A stretch of DNA of 32,188 nt from Fibrobacter sp. (GTDB taxonomy: Bacteria > Fibrobacterota > Fibrobacteria > Fibrobacterales > Fibrobacteraceae): the NCBI GenBank assembly GCA_024399035.1, contig JAKSID010000032.1, positions 1 to 32,188 on the forward strand, in the 5' to 3' direction. The notes beneath the pieces were generated by a model, which was not told the origin of the DNA, made no database searches, and was given only the letters and a program-made list of their open reading frames with translations. The translations under genes were made by a program, and so were the position numbers. How positions within the stretch are numbered: position 1 is the stretch's first letter; the number at the start of each line of letters is the position of its first letter. Shown here piece after piece: positions 15,850 through 22,972 of the stretch.

Positions 15850-16533
15850 ATGGCTAACGAAACCAATAACAACAATTCTGAAATTAAGGCATTTTTTATT
15901 GCTCACGGCTCTAAGGTTGCAGCTGCCCTGGTGATTGTCATCGCTATCGTGGTCGGCGTGGTCCAGTACAAGGACTACCAGAAGGCTGCCGCTGCAGAAC
16001 AGGCTGAATTGATCGGCAAGGGTATGACCTACCTCTATGCCAACGACAAGGAAAAGGCTGTTGCTGAATTTGAATCTCAGATTAACTCCGGCAAGCTGAC
16101 TGGCCTGGGTTTGGCTAAGGCTGCTCTCTACGCTGGCAACATCAAGTACGAAGCTGGCGACTTTGACGGCGCTGCTGCTCTTTTCCAGAAGTCTCTCGAT
16201 AACGCTGGCTCTGTTGCTTTGGTTCGCTCCGCTGCAATGCACGGTCTTGCCGCTGTAAAGATTGAAAAGGGCGACTACTCCGCTGCTGCTGGTCTGCTTG
16301 AAAAGTTCGTTGGCGAATTTGCAAAGCGCACTGGCGACAAGGAAGACCGCTACCAGAAGGATGAACCGGTGGACGAAGTTCCGTCTGTTGCTGACGCAAT
16401 GTGGAAGCTCACTCTGGTTTACAAGCAGCTCGGCGCCGGCGACAAGGCTAAGAAGACCGCTGAACGTATCCTGGTGGTCTACGGCGACAATATGCAGATC
16501 GCTGACAAGGCTAAGAAGTTCTTGGCTGAATAA
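15850..16533 (+). CDS. Membrane-anchored TPR protein, YfgM-like
   Basis: The 227-residue product has a polar N-terminus, one transmembrane helix (VAAALVIVIAIVVGVVQY, about residues 23-40), and a periplasmic part of TPR-like helices such as LGLAKAALYAGNIKYEAGDFDGA. This matches the layout of YfgM, the ancillary SecYEG translocon subunit that passes exported proteins to periplasmic chaperones (TPR_21-type domain). I chose the ATG at 15850 (MANETNNNN) because it fits the promoter; an upstream in-frame start at 15817 would overlap the -10. No Shine-Dalgarno site is visible. It stands alone, followed by a structured RNA candidate. The YfgM role is inferred from layout, not from a diagnostic motif. 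Confidence 0.75.
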   Translation: MANETNNNNSEIKAFFIAHGSKVAAALVIVIAIVVGVVQYKDYQKAAAAEQAELIGKGMTYLYANDKEKAVAEFESQINSGKLTGLGLAKAALYAGNIKYEAGDFDGAAALFQKSLDNAGSVALVRSAAMHGLAAVKIEKGDYSAAAGLLEKFVGEFAKRTGDKEDRYQKDEPVDEVPSVADAMWKLTLVYKQLGAGDKAKKTAERILVVYGDNMQIADKAKKFLAE

Positions 16534-16693
16534 TAACCGCACCGATTGTTCGTCAGTAGAGAACCTCCGGTCATCGGTGCTATGCTCGGGAACACAGTGC
16601 GTACTTGAAAGAAAACGTTGATAGTGCGTGCTTGATGGATGAATCAGGACAAGTTAGGAATTAAAAGACTCCGCTAAAAGCGGAGTTTTTTTT
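16534..16693 (+). ncRNA. Candidate structured RNA downstream of the TPR gene
   Basis: The segment has no convincing reading frame but strong pairing. Stem A is a perfect 8 bp (GCACCGAT at 16539-16546 with 16573-16580). Stem B is 10 bp including G-U pairs (16596-16605 with 16623-16632) around a 17-base A-rich loop. TTGTTC (16547-16552, inside loop A) can pair with GGACAA (16647-16652), a possible pseudoknot. It ends at a good terminator. It could be a free small RNA (for example a divergent 6S RNA) or a long structured 3' UTR. I do not recognise the family. Confidence 0.5.
16664..16693 (+). terminator. Intrinsic terminator after the RNA candidate
   Basis: Stem ACTCCGC/GCGGAGT (16668-16674 with 16680-16686) with loop TAAAA is flanked by A on the left and eight T on the right. 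It ends the plus-strand unit that starts at 15824 or so, before the convergent PHP gene. Confidence 0.85.
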
Positions 16694-16747
16694 GTTTTGG
16701 AATTTTTGAAAAATGAAGTCAATTGCGACGAGGTTCTGTCGCTGCTT

Positions 16748-18475
16748 TTACCTTCGGGGATTGACTGCGGCGGAGGTGAGGGCGTACTTGCCGGTGGCGG
16801 TGATGCACTCGGCGCGCAGGTAGGCGTAGTCTTCGAAGTCTACGGTAATGTCTGTGGCGGGGCGGGCGGCCACCTGGCTAGCCAGGTGTAGCTCTTCCCG
16901 TGGGGCGAGCTTGCCGTTTAACAAACGGCGCCGCCCGTAAATCTTAAAGAACCTGAAGCCGCCTCCGAAGTCTTCCGTACTGCGGGCATGAAACGCCACC
17001 GCCCCTTCGGGGCGGCCTTCCACAGAGTCCGCTACACGTTCCCACCACAGGGCAGGACCGTCTGTGATAAAGCAGTTGTCGCCGGCGAAGGCCTGGCGCA
17101 AAGTTTCTGCGTTCAAGGTGGCCGCGGCATCTTTAGCTGCTGTTGCGTTTGCTTCGGCTTCGTTAGCGCAGGTCGCGTCCGGCAGTTTCACCGCAGTTCG
17201 CACGTTTCCGAAAACGTGATGGCGGCTGTGCTTCAAGGTAAACAGGGGCAGGCTTACTGCGGTGGTGTCGTTCAAGTCGCCGTGGGCGTCGTTACCGCCA
17301 ATGGGCAGCACAAAATTTCCCTTGCCCAATTCCTGGATCCACCATTCCCGGCCAAGCTTGAAACCTTCGTCTCGTAGGCCGTTCCAGAACTGTATCCCTC
17401 GGATAGGATGGCTTGTGGCAGAATGCAGGTCCTTGCTTTCCCAGTAGCCGCGTCGGAAGATGAACTTTTCCAGTAGACCCATTTGCTGATGTGGGTGGGC
17501 GGCAAAGCAATGGGCGTCCGTCATCTGGAGAATTTTTTCGATTTTCAAAGTAGGCTTGTTGTCCAGCCAGTTTCTTCCGCAGTCGCCTAGGCCGGGCAAG
17601 TAACCATCGGGCCCCATGACGGTAACGTGGACATTCTCGCCCTTGGAATTGCCGGCGGAAACTTCTTCGCCAACAACAAGCAACGGCATTGAATTCGCAT
17701 CGTTTTTGGAACCGTTTTCAGCATCGTCTTTGCATGCTTTGTTCAGTTCCGCAACTTCCGCCCGGAGTGCGTCAAAGCGAGGCAGGGGAGAACTGGCTTC
17801 CTTGGTGTAGTCCTCGGTAAGGAATGCAAAGTCGTAGGCGTGGTCGGTGCAGCTGACGAAGTCAAGACCCACGGCCTTGGCGGCCTGCTGGAATACCGCA
17901 GGGGTCGCTCCATGCTCAACGTGGTCCGCGGAATAATGCGTATGGCAATGCATCTCGCCATAGGCAAATCCGGGCGCCTCGGGCGGCATCTCCCGCAGTA
18001 CATGAACCTTAAGCGGTTGCGGGTCCAGCCCCGGGAAATTCCAGCGGGTAAAGGTGCGGGTCTTGCGCTTTCCCTTGATTTCGCGGGAGGCAGAAATCTT
18101 GCAATGAATCTTGTAATGGCCTGGCTCCAAGTCCCCGATTTCTACAGGATAGAAGGCGAACTGCTCTTTGGCTTCGATTGCCAGCGGCACGGTTTTTGCG
18201 ACGGGATTGTCTTTAATTCCCGCGACCGGATTACCATTAATTCCCGCGACGGGATTACCATCGCCCTCAACCTCAATTTCGATACTTTCAATAGTCGTCG
18301 GAAAACGATGGGCGTCGCGCACCACGATCCACAGCATAGGCTTTACGCCGGGCACGAATTGAAAGGGCGCGTCTACAAGGATTTCGGGCCAGGGCTTGTA
18401 CAGCAGTGACCAGGGCAGTTTAAACTTGAAGTGGGTTTCTGCGTAGTGCAGCGGTTCTCCCGGCAAGAGGCTCAT
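16748..18475 (-). CDS. PHP-domain metal-dependent hydrolase
   Basis: The 575-residue protein has a central PHP (polymerase and histidinol phosphatase) domain. The metal-binding signatures are clear: GEMHCHTHYSADH with His176 and His178, CTDHAYDF with Asp211/His212, GEEVS at 269-273, AAHPH near 326-330 and GGNDAHGD near 398-405. It also has an N-terminal beta-rich part of about 165 residues and a C-terminal beta-rich part. Such proteins are phosphoesterases or similar hydrolases; the substrate is unknown. No signal peptide is seen, so it is probably cytoplasmic. It contains a short in-frame repeat, NPVAGI(N/K), at residues 74-93. The start overlaps the upstream stop by one base (TAATG), coupling it to the barrel gene downstream of bamD. 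Confidence 0.85.
   Translation of the reverse strand: MSLLPGEPLHYAETHFKFKLPWSLLYKPWPEILVDAPFQFVPGVKPMLWIVVRDAHRFPTTIESIEIEVEGDGNPVAGINGNPVAGIKDNPVAKTVPLAIEAKEQFAFYPVEIGDLEPGHYKIHCKISASREIKGKRKTRTFTRWNFPGLDPQPLKVHVLREMPPEAPGFAYGEMHCHTHYSADHVEHGATPAVFQQAAKAVGLDFVSCTDHAYDFAFLTEDYTKEASSPLPRFDALRAEVAELNKACKDDAENGSKNDANSMPLLVVGEEVSAGNSKGENVHVTVMGPDGYLPGLGDCGRNWLDNKPTLKIEKILQMTDAHCFAAHPHQQMGLLEKFIFRRGYWESKDLHSATSHPIRGIQFWNGLRDEGFKLGREWWIQELGKGNFVLPIGGNDAHGDLNDTTAVSLPLFTLKHSRHHVFGNVRTAVKLPDATCANEAEANATAAKDAAATLNAETLRQAFAGDNCFITDGPALWWERVADSVEGRPEGAVAFHARSTEDFGGGFRFFKIYGRRRLLNGKLAPREELHLASQVAARPATDITVDFEDYAYLRAECITATGKYALTSAAVNPRR
18198..18263. repeat. 24-bp in-frame tandem repeat inside the PHP gene
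   Basis: Two full units (18198-18221, 18222-18245) and a partial third (18246-18263) share GCGAC(C/G)GGATT and TTAATTCCC blocks. They encode the peptide repeat NPVAGI in the minus-strand gene, so copy-number changes would keep the frame. Confidence 0.75.
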
Positions 18476-19506
18476 TATTCCCCCGGGGTAACTTTTTCGC
18501 TGTCGTTGTTCGGTGCGGTATTTTCAGCCTTCTCTTCGCTTTCCGGCACGATTTTTTCACCGACGTCTGCGGGCTTTTCGTCAGAGGTCTTTCCTGCTTC
18601 GGGCATGGTTTTTGCACCATCGCCACCGGCTTTCTCTCCATCACCATCAGACGTTTCGACCGCCTCGCTCTTGTCCTTGCGAATCCCGCGTTTCTTCGTT
18701 GCAGTAGTGTCTTCCAACGCCTTGGGCTTGTTCCATACGCCGTAGCTTACGCGGAACTGCATCTGCAATCCGCCGATGTTCCACTTGGCCTTTTCTTCGG
18801 GGCCGCCATCTACGATGTCAGAGAACTTCTTGTTGGATTCTACAGAAATGGTGCTGTAACCTACGTCGCCGTAAATGTTAAAGCCTTTCCAGCTTGCCAC
18901 CAGGTAGCCAAAGCTAATGCCAAAGCCTGCGCCCGTAATGGGTGTCTTTGCCTCCAGCATGCCCCAGGTGGTGTAAATCTCTGTGCCGGGCAGAACCCAG
19001 TACCAGCGGGCAGAAACGCTGAACAGGTTGGCGTTTGAAAGCGACATAAAGTTCTTGGGAATTGCCAAACGGTATTCCAGGAACAAGGGAACGCCTTGAA
19101 TGGTGTAGCTGTAATTGTGGGCGCGGTTCTTGCGGTCAGTCAAAATCACGGATTCGTGGTCGTAGATAAAGCCTACGCCTGCGCTAAGAAAGTGGTCCTG
19201 TGCCAGCTGAAACTGCAGGCCTGCAGAAATCGGAAAGCAGAAATTCACCTTCTGGAAATCCTGCTTGGCTACGTTCAGGGATTCGCTTTCGGTAACAGCG
19301 TTTTCTCTAAAGCTATAGTAGATGGTGTCCACCGCATTCTGGAAATACTGGCGGTGCTCAAAGTCAAGAAAAGAAACAGAAGGCTGAACAAAAATGGACA
19401 ACCTGGAGTTTTCGTGTTCCGCGGTGGTTTCTTCGGCAGCGTGGATACTGAGTGCTGCACTCATAACCATTGCTACACAGATAAGAACTTTGCGAAACGA
19501 CAGCAT
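18475..19506 (-). CDS. Outer-membrane beta-barrel-like protein with charged C-terminal tail
   Basis: The 343-residue product starts with a signal peptide (MLSFRKVLICVAMVMSAALS, cleavage near IHA-AEE). Residues of about 30-255 show alternating aromatic strands such as SAGVGFIYDHESVIL, FGISFGYLVASWKGFNIYGD and MQFRVSYGVW, as in an outer-membrane barrel of 8-12 strands. The last 80 or so residues are low-complexity, rich in Glu, Lys, Asp, Ser and Pro, and probably disordered. I do not recognise a named family. It lies 15 bases after bamD and is one-base coupled to the PHP gene. Having BamD, a barrel-assembly factor, just upstream fits an outer-membrane location but does not prove it. Confidence 0.75.
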   Translation of the reverse strand: MLSFRKVLICVAMVMSAALSIHAAEETTAEHENSRLSIFVQPSVSFLDFEHRQYFQNAVDTIYYSFRENAVTESESLNVAKQDFQKVNFCFPISAGLQFQLAQDHFLSAGVGFIYDHESVILTDRKNRAHNYSYTIQGVPLFLEYRLAIPKNFMSLSNANLFSVSARWYWVLPGTEIYTTWGMLEAKTPITGAGFGISFGYLVASWKGFNIYGDVGYSTISVESNKKFSDIVDGGPEEKAKWNIGGLQMQFRVSYGVWNKPKALEDTTATKKRGIRKDKSEAVETSDGDGEKAGGDGAKTMPEAGKTSDEKPADVGEKIVPESEEKAENTAPNNDSEKVTPGE

Positions 19507-19521
19507 AGCGATACCGCGAGA

Positions 19522-20376
19522 TTAGTTCTGCAGTTCCTTTTCTTCTTTCTGGATTCTCTTCTTTTCGGAATCCTTCTTCAAACGCTTCTCGTAGGCCTTT
19601 TCAGACTTCTCGATGTTCTTTTCAACCTTTTCGATCTGCTTCAGAATGTCCTTGTCTTCGGGCTTGGCTTCGGCCTTTGCGATGTTCAAGTAGTTTCTGG
19701 CGGATTCGAACTGGTCCAGGTCATTGTAGGCCTGTGCAATAGAGAACAGGGATTCGGTACGGCGCTTGGAGTACTTGTAGGTCTCCAGGAATTCCTTGAA
19801 GTAGATAACAGCTGCCTGGGGCTTGTCCATACGCAGGTAAAGTCTTGCAGTCTGGTATTCCTTTTCAGCCATACGTTCCACCAAAAGACCGCGGTAGTAG
19901 TTGATAGAGTCGCGGAGGGGGGAATCCGGATAGTTGGAAAGGTAACGTTCAAAGTCCTTCATAGCGATGGTGGTGTTGGCTTCGTCGCGAGCCACTTCGT
20001 ATTCCATGTTGAAGGAGGAAATTGCCTTGCGGAATTCTGCAGTTTCAATAAAGGGGGAGCCGGGGAAGTTGATCACGAAGCTGCCGTATTCGCCGCGGGC
20101 TTCGATCCAGTCTTCCTGCTTGAAATAGCTTTCTGCCAAAAGGAACTGGGTCTGTTCGAGGTAACCGGTGCCTGCGCAGGTGGAAATGACTTCTTCCAGC
20201 TTTTCTACGGCGCGGCCGTACTTTTCGTTCTTGTACAGTTCTTCGGCGGCTTCGTAACGGACCTTGCACCATTCCGTGAACTTCATCTTTTCCTTAGGCT
20301 GAGAAGCGCAACCGGAGAGGATTGCGGCAGCAGAGAAAAAAGCTAGCAACAGGGGTATCTTTTTGGTCAAGTTCAT
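19522..20376 (-). CDS. bamD: Outer-membrane assembly lipoprotein BamD
   Basis: BamD is the essential lipoprotein partner of BamA in the machine that inserts beta-barrel proteins. The 284-residue product has a lipoprotein signal (MNLTKKIPLLLAFFSAAAIL) with lipobox LSGC, so Cys23 would be lipidated. TPR-like repeats follow: AEELYKNEKYGRAVEKLEEV, AESYFKQEDWIEARGEY, FERYLSNYPDSPLRDS and FSIAQAYNDLDQFESARNYL. The C-terminal 70 residues are a Lys/Glu-rich coiled coil that is longer than in E. coli BamD. The ATG at 20376 was chosen because it begins the signal; the frame extends upstream to 20433, but that would mask it. It is divergent from lptF, with 65 bases between the two starts. Confidence 0.88.
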   Translation of the reverse strand: MNLTKKIPLLLAFFSAAAILSGCASQPKEKMKFTEWCKVRYEAAEELYKNEKYGRAVEKLEEVISTCAGTGYLEQTQFLLAESYFKQEDWIEARGEYGSFVINFPGSPFIETAEFRKAISSFNMEYEVARDEANTTIAMKDFERYLSNYPDSPLRDSINYYRGLLVERMAEKEYQTARLYLRMDKPQAAVIYFKEFLETYKYSKRRTESLFSIAQAYNDLDQFESARNYLNIAKAEAKPEDKDILKQIEKVEKNIEKSEKAYEKRLKKDSEKKRIQKEEKELQN

Positions 20377-20401
20377 TTTTTTTCTTTTGTTAATTCTTAC
20401 T

Positions 20402-20415
20402 TTTACACTTGTAAA
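20402..20415. promoter_or_regulatory. Palindrome between bamD and lptF
   Basis: TTTACA-CT-TGTAAA is a perfect 6-bp inverted repeat with a two-base centre, in the 65-base divergent spacer of bamD and lptF. It may be an operator, or -35-like elements for both directions. No convincing -10 box was found for either strand. Confidence 0.35.
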
Positions 20416-20441
20416 GTAGAAAAAATTGTCCAAATAGAAAA

Positions 20442-21857
20442 ATGATTTTAGTCCGCTACGTATTGAAAGAGCTTATTGCACCGTTCCTGGCTGCTCTTTT
20501 TGGCATTACGTTTCTGTTTGTAGTGGATTTTCTCGTTAAAATTCTTGATAATGTGTTGTCCAAGGGCTTGCCCACATCTACGGTCCTCGAAATCTTTGTT
20601 TTGAACCTGGCGTGGATGCTTTCCTTGTCTATTCCCATGGCGGTTCTGGTGGCAAGCCTTATGGCGTTTGGCCGCTTGTCCGGCGACCAGGAAATCACCG
20701 CTTGCAAGGCTGCCGGCGTTTCGCCCCTTTCCTTGATGCGTCCGGTACTGATTGTGTCCATGTTGATTTCCGTTCTTATGGTGGTGTTCAACAACTGGGT
20801 GCTTCCGGAGGCAAACCACAGGTCTGTGGAATTGATGAGTGCGGTCTCCCGCAAAAAGCCTCACGCTTTTATTGATGCTGGGCGCCTGATTACGCAGTTC
20901 CCCGACGTGCAATTGTGGGTGAGCCGTATCGACCCCAGTTCTGGAACGCTTTACGGCATCCAGATTTTCGAGATGGAAAAGAAGGGCTCGCCCCGCATTG
21001 TGTACGCGGACAGCGCCTCCATGGAGTATGCGGATAACGGAGCCACCTTGATGCTCCGCCTTCGTAGTGGTGAAAACCACATGATCGACGCAGACAATCC
21101 CGAGAACTATTTCCGTATCCGATTCTTCTCCCAGGATCTGGCCATGAAGAACGTGGACGACCGCCTGGAACGCCGAAGCCGCAGCTACCGCAGCGACCGC
21201 GAAATGCCTATCGAAATGATGCAAGAAGTGGTGGACGACGCCGGCAAGAAATATGAGGAGTACAAGGTCTCCGCCCTTGAAAAAAGACTGAACACCTTGG
21301 TTGCCGAAAGAGAGAATGTGGCAGGCGATACCATCGTTCCCAAGTTCACGGACGACGAGGTTCAGCAGATAGATTCTATCCAGCGTCGCCGGTCTTTGCA
21401 GAAAATGCGCATCCAGGAAATTTCCGCTCTCCGCACCACGGAACGTTTCTACGGTCGCATGGAGGCTGAGAAAAAACGTGCGGCCCAGTACACTGTTGAA
21501 ATCCAGAAGAAATTCAGTACGGCCTTTGCCTGCTTTATCTTTATTTTGATTGGCGCGCCCCTTGGTATTATGGCCCGAAAGGGCGGTATCGGTACGGGTA
21601 TCCTCTATAGCCTAGCCTTCTTTGTGATTTACTGGATCTGCCTGATCGGTGGTGAGAACTTGGCCGACCGTCTGCTGGTAAGCCCTTATCTTGCCATGTG
21701 GGCGTCCAATATCATTATCGGTGTCTTCGGTATATTCATTACCATCGCCATGGTCCGAGACAAGTTCTCCGGCGACTCCAAGTTCTTTAGGGCGGTACGT
21801 GCCGTCAAGGGAATCTTTGTCCGAGTGTTCAAGCGTGTTACCAGGAGGTTCGGATGA
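20442..21857 (+). CDS. lptF: LPS export permease LptF (YjgP/YjgQ family)
   Basis: LptF is one of the two inner-membrane subunits of the LptB2FG transporter, which pulls lipopolysaccharide out of the membrane toward the outer surface. The 471-residue product has the expected membrane segments at the N-terminus (LVRYVLKELIAPFLAALFGI onward, and IPMAVLVASLMAFGRLSGDQEITA with the family-typical G-R-L-S-x-D-x-E) and three more near the C-terminus (IFILIGAPLGIMARKGG). Between them is the periplasmic jellyroll. A charged, coiled-coil-like stretch of about 110 residues (roughly 240-350) precedes the last helices and makes the protein longer than usual. Its stop overlaps lptG by 4 bp. LptB, LptC and LptA are not in the window. 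Confidence 0.92.
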   Translation: MILVRYVLKELIAPFLAALFGITFLFVVDFLVKILDNVLSKGLPTSTVLEIFVLNLAWMLSLSIPMAVLVASLMAFGRLSGDQEITACKAAGVSPLSLMRPVLIVSMLISVLMVVFNNWVLPEANHRSVELMSAVSRKKPHAFIDAGRLITQFPDVQLWVSRIDPSSGTLYGIQIFEMEKKGSPRIVYADSASMEYADNGATLMLRLRSGENHMIDADNPENYFRIRFFSQDLAMKNVDDRLERRSRSYRSDREMPIEMMQEVVDDAGKKYEEYKVSALEKRLNTLVAERENVAGDTIVPKFTDDEVQQIDSIQRRRSLQKMRIQEISALRTTERFYGRMEAEKKRAAQYTVEIQKKFSTAFACFIFILIGAPLGIMARKGGIGTGILYSLAFFVIYWICLIGGENLADRLLVSPYLAMWASNIIIGVFGIFITIAMVRDKFSGDSKFFRAVRAVKGIFVRVFKRVTRRFG

Positions 21858-22954
21858 AGTTTACCAGATACTTGATCCGGAACTTCCTTAAGATGTTCCT
21901 CATTGTGCTGCTGGGCGCGATCTTTATGTTCGTGGTCATTGACTTTGTTGGTAATATCAAGGTCTGGCTTGCCCGTGATGTAAAGGATGCGGTGGATTAC
22001 TACATCTGCTACTTGCCTTACATGATTTACCTGATTACGCCGGTGGCCCTGTTTATCGGTGTTCTCGCCTCGGTGGGTAACATGGCTAGGCACTTGGAAA
22101 TGTCTGCCATGCAGAGTTCCGGCCAGAGCCCTCTCAAGACTTTGCTCCCCATTTTCTTCTTTGGTGTTTTTGTTTCTGTTGCCTCCTACGAGATGAGCGA
22201 ATTGTGGTTGCCCGACGCAAACCACAAGCGCCTTGAAATCATGGAGACGAACGCCCAAAAGAAAAAGAATCCCCGCGTCAAGGAAAAGCAGGACTTTACC
22301 TTTATCGATAGCGAAAAGGCCAGCTGGTTCTTTAGGTACTATTCGGGCAAGAGCCGTATTGGCCGTGATGTGGTGCTGCTCCTGCGCGATCAGGGCCGCC
22401 TTACAGAACGTTACGATGCAAAGATGGTCCGCTGGGTTCCTGATGCCGACAGCTCCGGAAATGGCTGCTGGCGATTCGAGCGCGGTTACCGTCGCACATT
22501 CCTTAGGGATGGTTCCGTGAAGGTCCATCATTACAGTTACGAAAAGGCCTGCGACAAGGTGGCGACCCACCCTGACGACTTGATTAATGAACGCCAGGTT
22601 TCCGACGAAATGGACTCCAAGATGGTACAAAAGCGCATCGAGGTGCTAAAGCGCTCCGGCGAAGATACCCGCGTTATGGAGACCGCCCTGCACTTTAAAC
22701 GGTCTGCCCACTGGATGAATTTGATCGTATTGCTGATTGGCGCGGCCCTTTGCCACCGATATAAGCGTTCTGGGGGCCTTTCTCAGAAGTTCGGTGTTGG
22801 CCTGTTGATTGTTTTTAGCTATTATATTCTTGAACGAATCGGATTGAAAATGGGTGAGAACGGAGCGCTGACTCCATTTTGGGCCGCTTGGATTAGCCAC
22901 TTTGTGTATGGTGGAGTTGCGACCGTGATGTTGTATCGTTCTTTCCGCCTATAA
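21854..22954 (+). CDS. lptG: LPS export permease LptG (YjgP/YjgQ family)
   Basis: This is the second permease subunit of the LptB2FG lipopolysaccharide exporter, 366 residues, normal length. The N-terminal helices (FTRYLIRNFLKMFLIVLLGA; YMIYLITPVALFIGVLASVG) are followed by MARHLEMSAMQSSGQSP, which corresponds to the coupling-helix region that contacts the LptB ATPase. The periplasmic domain covers about 120-265, and there are three C-terminal helices (LIVLLIGAALC, FGVGLLIVFSYYILERIG, AAWISHFVYGG). The ATG overlaps the lptF stop by 4 bp, so the two subunits should be made in step. The GAF/GGDEF gene follows after 18 bases. LptF and LptG are told apart here only by gene order and length, so the labels could be swapped. 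Confidence 0.9.
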   Translation: MKFTRYLIRNFLKMFLIVLLGAIFMFVVIDFVGNIKVWLARDVKDAVDYYICYLPYMIYLITPVALFIGVLASVGNMARHLEMSAMQSSGQSPLKTLLPIFFFGVFVSVASYEMSELWLPDANHKRLEIMETNAQKKKNPRVKEKQDFTFIDSEKASWFFRYYSGKSRIGRDVVLLLRDQGRLTERYDAKMVRWVPDADSSGNGCWRFERGYRRTFLRDGSVKVHHYSYEKACDKVATHPDDLINERQVSDEMDSKMVQKRIEVLKRSGEDTRVMETALHFKRSAHWMNLIVLLIGAALCHRYKRSGGLSQKFGVGLLIVFSYYILERIGLKMGENGALTPFWAAWISHFVYGGVATVMLYRSFRL

Positions 22955-22972
22955 ACTGATCAATGGGATTGT

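Noticed and set aside
16534..16693. SRP RNA, tmRNA or RNase P RNA
   Set aside because: None of the conserved blocks of these RNAs that I know (for example the SRP GGAAGCAGCC loop region) is present; it is left as unassigned.
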